NCBI RefSeq assembly: GCF_017104565.1
Contig: NZ_JAAGPD010000024.1
Coordinates: 87,875 to 151,874, forward strand
Source: Paraburkholderia sp. Tr-20389
Lineage (GTDB): Bacteria > Pseudomonadota > Gammaproteobacteria > Burkholderiales > Burkholderiaceae
Direction: 5' to 3'
Length of the DNA: 64,000 nt
The notes below the pieces were generated by a model, which saw only the letters and a list, made by a program, of their open reading frames with translations, did no database searches and was not told the origin of the DNA. Shown piece by piece: positions 60,408-64,000 of the stretch. Every line of letters begins with the position of its first letter. Positions within the stretch are counted from its first letter, which is position 1. The position numbers were made by a program, and so were the translations under genes.

Positions 60408-61259
60408 ATGGCTGAAGCGAGGGCTGAAAAGAAACGGGCCAACGGCAAGCAACAGGCTGGCGCGCATGAAGGCGCAACGGCGTCGGGGCGTCTGGGCACC
60501 AAGGAGTATGAAAAAGAACTGCGGGCGCTGCATATCGAGCTGGTGAAACTCCAGGAATGGGTCGTGCAAACGGGCGCCAAGGTTTGCGTGCTATTCGAGG
60601 GACGCGATACCGCAGGCAAGGGCGGCACGATCAAGGCGATCACGGAGCGCGTCAGTCCGCGTGTGTTTCGCGTCATTGCGTTGCCGGCGCCCACCGATCG
60701 CGAGAAGACCCAGATGTACATCCAGCGCTATCTCCCGCATTTGCCCGCAGCCGGCGAAATCGTGCTGTTCGACCGAAGCTGGTACAACCGCGCGGGGGTC
60801 GAGCGGGTGATGGGCTTTTGCACGGACGATCAGGTGGAGAACTTCTTCAAGGCCGTGCCGCTGATCGAACACGCGATCATCCAGTCGGGCATCATTCTTC
60901 TGAAGTACTGGCTCGAAGTCAGCGAAGACGAGCAAACGCGCCGGCTCGAAGCGCGCATCACCGACGAGCGCAAGATCTGGAAGCTGACGCCGATGGATCT
61001 GCGTTCGTACAGCCGCTGGTACGACTACTCGCGCGCACGGGACGATATGTTCGCGGCCACCGACACCGATAAGGCGCCGTGGTTCGTGGTGAGGTCGGAC
61101 GACAAGAAGCGCGCGCGTCTGAACCTGATCACGCATCTGCTCGACAGCATTCCGTACAAGACGATGCCGCGTCCGAAGATCAAGCTGCCCAAGCGGCAAA
61201 AGGCGGAAGGCTACCGGCAGCCCGACCGGCCGGCGAGGTATGTGCCGGAGAAGTTCTGA
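60408..61259 (+). CDS. ppk2: Polyphosphate kinase 2 (class I)
   Basis: 283 aa. Walker A FEGRDTAGKGGTIK, lid and Walker B region VLFDRSWYNRAGVERVMGFC, LKYWLEVSEDEQTRRLEARI and WKLTPMDLRSYSRWYDYSRARDDMF, the PPK2 signatures. A single domain of normal class I length, with a charged N-terminal tail. It makes or uses polyphosphate with (d)NDP/NTP, linking phosphate supply (two pstS genes in the window) to polyP. Convergent with pqiC. Confidence 0.94.
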   Translation: MAEARAEKKRANGKQQAGAHEGATASGRLGTKEYEKELRALHIELVKLQEWVVQTGAKVCVLFEGRDTAGKGGTIKAITERVSPRVFRVIALPAPTDREKTQMYIQRYLPHLPAAGEIVLFDRSWYNRAGVERVMGFCTDDQVENFFKAVPLIEHAIIQSGIILLKYWLEVSEDEQTRRLEARITDERKIWKLTPMDLRSYSRWYDYSRARDDMFAATDTDKAPWFVVRSDDKKRARLNLITHLLDSIPYKTMPRPKIKLPKRQKAEGYRQPDRPARYVPEKF

Positions 61260-61277
61260 GCGCTGGCGGGCTGGCTT

Positions 61278-61883
61278 TTACGACCCAGCCTGCCGGATAG
61301 CCGCGGCGATGTCGCGGCTCACGGTCGCGAGCGCGCGGCTATGCGCGGCGACGAGCGCGTCATAGCCGGCGCCCGAGACCGGCTCGCGCACCGTCGAGCG
61401 GCCCGTGAGCAGCGTCGTGCGGCCCGCTACGTGCACGGTCCACCGCGCGTCGATGGCGACGGCCTCGCCGGGCATCGAATCGAACTGTACGAGGTCGACG
61501 CGCACCCGCCACGACTCCGTGCCCGCAACCGTCTGCGACGACACCGACACCCGTTCCGAACCGAGCAGGCGCGTCAGGTCGCCGGCAATCGCGGCCGCGA
61601 TGCCGCTTCTCAGCGGTTCGCCCCAGCGCGCGAATTCGTCGAGCGCGACTTCGTTGCCTGACACGCGTGTGACGAGCTGTGGACGGTCGACGAGTTCGGG
61701 TATCGTGACCGGGCCGACGACCACGGCGCCCTGCAACGCCTGGCTGCTCCGTTCGAGCGACGGATCCGCGCTCAGCGTATAGAAGCTGGTCGGCGGGGAT
61801 TTGCAGCCGTGCAGCAACGCGACGCTTGCGCACAGCACAAGCAGCGCGGCAGCGGTGCGCCCGGTTCGCGTCAGCGGCTTCAT
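61278..61883 (-). CDS. pqiC: PqiC-type ABC transport auxiliary lipoprotein
   Basis: 201 aa from MKPLTRTGRTAAAL. Lipobox LLHGC; the DUF330/ABC_trans_aux core follows: SFYTLSADPS, GPVTIPELVDRPQLVTRVSGNE, RWGEPLRSGIAAAIAGDL and WRVRVDLVQFDS. In E. coli PqiC is an outer-membrane lipoprotein partner of the PqiB lipid-transport tube. It overlaps the pqiB stop by 4 bases. Confidence 0.9.
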   Translation of the reverse strand: MKPLTRTGRTAAALLVLCASVALLHGCKSPPTSFYTLSADPSLERSSQALQGAVVVGPVTIPELVDRPQLVTRVSGNEVALDEFARWGEPLRSGIAAAIAGDLTRLLGSERVSVSSQTVAGTESWRVRVDLVQFDSMPGEAVAIDARWTVHVAGRTTLLTGRSTVREPVSGAGYDALVAAHSRALATVSRDIAAAIRQAGS

Positions 61884-63481
61884 TTTGCGTCCTCTGTTTT
61901 GCCACGCAGCAGCGCTTCGGGATGGCGCTGAAGATAGTCGGAGAGCGCACGGAACGACGCCGCTGTGCGCGCGAGTTCGCGGACCGCGTCGCTCGTGTCC
62001 TGTTGCAGCGCCGAGTCGGGTTGCAGCGCGGTGTTCGCGGAGTCGAGCGTCGCCTGGGCGGCGGACAGCGCGTTCTTCGCCTGCGGCACGACCTGCGTGT
62101 TGAGGTTGCGCATCAGCAAACTGGTGTTGGCAAGCGTCTGCTGCGCGTTCTTGCCGATCTGTTCGAGCGGCAAGCTGTCGACGCGAGCGATGATCCGGTT
62201 CAGCGACTCCTGCAGCGATTGCAGGCCGCTTGGCGTGGTAGGCAGCTCGGGCGGCGTGCGGGTCCAGTCGACATGCGCTTTCGGCGCATCCGGGAAGAAG
62301 TCGAGCGCGACATAGAGCTGGCCCGTGAGCAGACTGCCCGTCTTGAGTTGTCCCCGCAAACCGCGTTCGACGAGGAAATTGGCGAGTGCTCGCGGGTCCT
62401 CGTCCATGCGTCCGCCTTTCGGCTCCGTCGCATAGCGCGACGTGAAGCGTTCGGGGAATATCTTGACTTCGACGGGAATGCTGATCCGCTTCGTGACGGG
62501 ATCGAAGCGCGTGTAGATTGCAGAGACTTCGCCGACCGTGATACCGCGGAAATCGACGGGCGCGCCCACGACGAGGCCGCGCACCGAGCCCTGGAAATCG
62601 AATGCAAATGTCTCGACGATGTTCTCGTGCAGCTTCAACGCATCGTCGCGCGTGGCGAACAGCTGGAAGGTCGCTTTGGACTCGGCCTCGGGTAGTTGGA
62701 GCGAGTTCGCGGGCGTTTCGAACGCGAGTCCGCCGACGAGTATCGACACCACCGACTGCGTGTTGATCTGCACGCCTTCCGTGCCGAGCGTGACGTCGAT
62801 GCCGCCCGCCTGCCAGAAGCGCGAATCGCTGTTCACGTAGCGGTCGTACGGCGCGTTGATGAACACGTGCAGCGTGACGCCGCCGCCGTTCTTGTCGAGA
62901 TCGAACGACGTCACCTGGCCGACCTGCAGACGCCGGAAATAGACAGGCGTGCCGACATCGACCGAGCCGAGGTCGGCGGCTTTCAGCACGAACTCGCGGC
63001 CCGGCACGTCGCTCGCGAACACGGGCGGAACTTCGAGGCCCGTGTAGTCGCGCCGCTCCCGTTTCGCATGGCCGATATCCATGCCGATGAACGCGCCCGA
63101 CAACAGCGTGCTGATGCCCGACACCGTGCCGCCCGCGATGCGCGGCCGGACGACCCAGAAGCGGGTATCGTCGACCAGCATGTCGGTGGCGTCGCGCGTG
63201 AGTTCGGCTGTCGCGATGACCTGCTTGTAGTCGTCCGACAGCGTGACTTTCTTCACGACGCCGATATCGACGTCCTTGAACTTGATCTTCGTCTTGCCCG
63301 CTTCGAGTCCTTCGCCCGTCTTGAAGCTGATCGTAATGGTCGGACCTTGCGAGAGCACGGCCTGCACGGCGAGCCAGACACCGACCAGTACAGCGACGAC
63401 GGGCACGATCCAGATCCACTGGATGCGCCAGCGCTTCTTCGGCACGGCGACGGCCTCGGGCAGCTCGGGCGGGCGGCTCAT
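61880..63481 (-). CDS. pqiB: PqiB-like MCE lipid-transport protein
   Basis: 533 aa from MSRPPELPEAVAV (GAGG precedes); six codons longer from 63499 is possible. One N-terminal TM helix (IQWIWIVPVVAVLVGVWLAV), then three MCE/MlaD repeats, each containing the signature GLEAGKTKIKFKDVDIGVV, GTPVYFRRLQVGQVTSFDL and GAPVDFRGITVGEVSAIY, and a C-terminal helical needle. PqiB hexamers span the periplasm to carry lipids. Here pqiA is missing from the direct neighbourhood; the gene upstream is an outer-membrane efflux factor. Confidence 0.93.
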   Translation of the reverse strand: MSRPPELPEAVAVPKKRWRIQWIWIVPVVAVLVGVWLAVQAVLSQGPTITISFKTGEGLEAGKTKIKFKDVDIGVVKKVTLSDDYKQVIATAELTRDATDMLVDDTRFWVVRPRIAGGTVSGISTLLSGAFIGMDIGHAKRERRDYTGLEVPPVFASDVPGREFVLKAADLGSVDVGTPVYFRRLQVGQVTSFDLDKNGGGVTLHVFINAPYDRYVNSDSRFWQAGGIDVTLGTEGVQINTQSVVSILVGGLAFETPANSLQLPEAESKATFQLFATRDDALKLHENIVETFAFDFQGSVRGLVVGAPVDFRGITVGEVSAIYTRFDPVTKRISIPVEVKIFPERFTSRYATEPKGGRMDEDPRALANFLVERGLRGQLKTGSLLTGQLYVALDFFPDAPKAHVDWTRTPPELPTTPSGLQSLQESLNRIIARVDSLPLEQIGKNAQQTLANTSLLMRNLNTQVVPQAKNALSAAQATLDSANTALQPDSALQQDTSDAVRELARTAASFRALSDYLQRHPEALLRGKTEDAK

Positions 63482-63554
63482 TCGGGTTGCCTCATGCATC
63501 CAGATGCGTCGCCGTCGGGCTGACGACGCGGCAAGCGTGAATGGGAGAGGGCGC

Positions 63555-64000
63555 TCATTTCACTTCCTGCACGGTGCCGTTCGTGCCGTTCGCAGGCTGC
63601 GACGCATCGCCCGCATGCGCGGCCTGCTGCGTGGTCATGCCTTCGGCCGTGACCACCCAGCCGCCGCCCATCGCCTTGTACAGACTCACATACGACACCA
63701 GCACACCCGCCTGGGTCTGCGTCTCGCTCAACTGCGCGTTGAACAGGCTGCGCTCGGCGTCGAGCACCTCGATATAACTCGTGTAGCCGCCTTCGTACCT
63801 GAGCCGCGCCAGATGCGCATAGGTCGCCAGCGCCTGTACCTGGCGGCCCTGCACCTCGAACTGCTCGCGCAGTTTCTGCGACGAGATCAGCGCATCGTCG
63901 ACTTCCTGGAACGCCACCTGGATCGCCTTGCGGTACGAGTACAGCGCCTGCTGCTGCACGGCCTCGGCCTGCTTCACCTGACCGGCGATCGCGCCGCCCT
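63555..64000 (-). CDS. Outer-membrane efflux factor (NodT/CusC), 5' part outside
   Basis: C-terminal 148 residues of a TolC-superfamily protein; the frame is open to the window end. The typical second-repeat pattern is visible: SYRKAIQVAFQEVDDALIS, then YAHLARLRYEGGYTSYIEVLDAERSLFNAQLSE and LVSYVSLYKAMGGGW. RND/MFS pumps use such factors to cross the outer membrane. It is followed 73 bases later by pqiB on the same strand, perhaps one operon. Confidence 0.9.
   Translation of the reverse strand, partial: GGAIAGQVKQAEAVQQQALYSYRKAIQVAFQEVDDALISSQKLREQFEVQGRQVQALATYAHLARLRYEGGYTSYIEVLDAERSLFNAQLSETQTQAGVLVSYVSLYKAMGGGWVVTAEGMTTQQAAHAGDASQPANGTNGTVQEVK

Noticed and set aside
1-64000. tRNA, rRNA genes or CRISPR arrays
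   Set aside because: No cloverleaf-like sequence with CCA-type arms, no rRNA stretches and no regularly spaced repeat-spacer arrays were seen; the repeats present are coding or operator repeats.

Overview
The window is high-GC, densely coded proteobacterial chromosome. Gene content points to the Burkholderiaceae, most likely Paraburkholderia or a close relative: DUF4148, DUF3563 and DUF3597 small proteins, a SYLF (YSC84-like) lipoprotein, a DUF3734 patatin, poly-3-hydroxybutyrate (PHB) genes and NhaR/TerC. This is inference from gene families; no rRNA, tRNA or CRISPR array was seen. About 65 protein genes can be supported. A phosphate-binding PstS gene enters from the left edge, and a second orphan pstS lies at 57 kb.

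Layout. 0-7.5 kb: partial pstS, a small protein, a chemotaxis receptor broken by a frameshift, a fucosyltransferase-like glycosyltransferase, a membrane DnaJ protein, a TauD/AtsK dioxygenase and a TerB-like protein. 7.5-18.3 kb: small envelope proteins; a histidine kinase and OmpR-type regulator in unusual order; an MFS exporter with a LysR gene; FmdB, HNH and SLATT proteins; a PTS IIA-like protein; a GST; a SYLF lipoprotein; a universal stress protein. 18.3-24.4 kb: an uncharacterised cassette DUF2760 - Hsp70 - Hsp70 with a long C-terminal extension, then DUF3597. 24.4-34.3 kb: exonuclease III with a repeat-encoded lysine tail, an LLM oxidoreductase, a superinfection-immunity-like membrane protein, a NUDIX hydrolase, a trypsin/S1-P1-nuclease fusion, a HipBA toxin-antitoxin module with three evenly spaced operators, and a phospholipase C lipoprotein.

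34.3-38.9 kb is an arsenic-resistance island (arsR, arsI-like, acr3, an arsC-acetyltransferase fusion, arsH), enclosed by two inverted IS3-type ends with a decayed IS at its right side. 38.9-47.9 kb: PHB/ketone-body genes (patatin, 3-hydroxybutyrate dehydrogenase, acetoacetate decarboxylase), a 42-aa gene, a LysE exporter, a DUF4239 protein, a Sir2 deacetylase, a ribosome-hibernation-like factor, nhaR, terC and a zinc-ribbon protein. 47.9-53.1 kb: a complete YtfQ-YtfR-YtfT-YjfF sugar (galactofuranose-type) ABC transporter behind two matching palindromes 210 bp apart. 53.1-58 kb: AraC regulator and divergent NmrA-like gene, phasin and intracellular PHB depolymerase, second pstS. 58-64 kb: unknown proteins, an RRM RNA-binding protein, polyphosphate kinase 2, pqiC/pqiB and the end of an RND-type outer-membrane factor.

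Three themes recur: phosphate/polyphosphate (two pstS, ppk2), PHB turnover (two loci) and stress or defence-like modules (Hsp70 cassette, SLATT, HipBA, trypsin-nuclease fusion). The strongest candidates for undescribed biology are the DUF2760-Hsp70-Hsp70 cassette and the trypsin-S1/P1 fusion. The clearest new regulatory signals are the HipBA operator array and the paired ytfQ operators.
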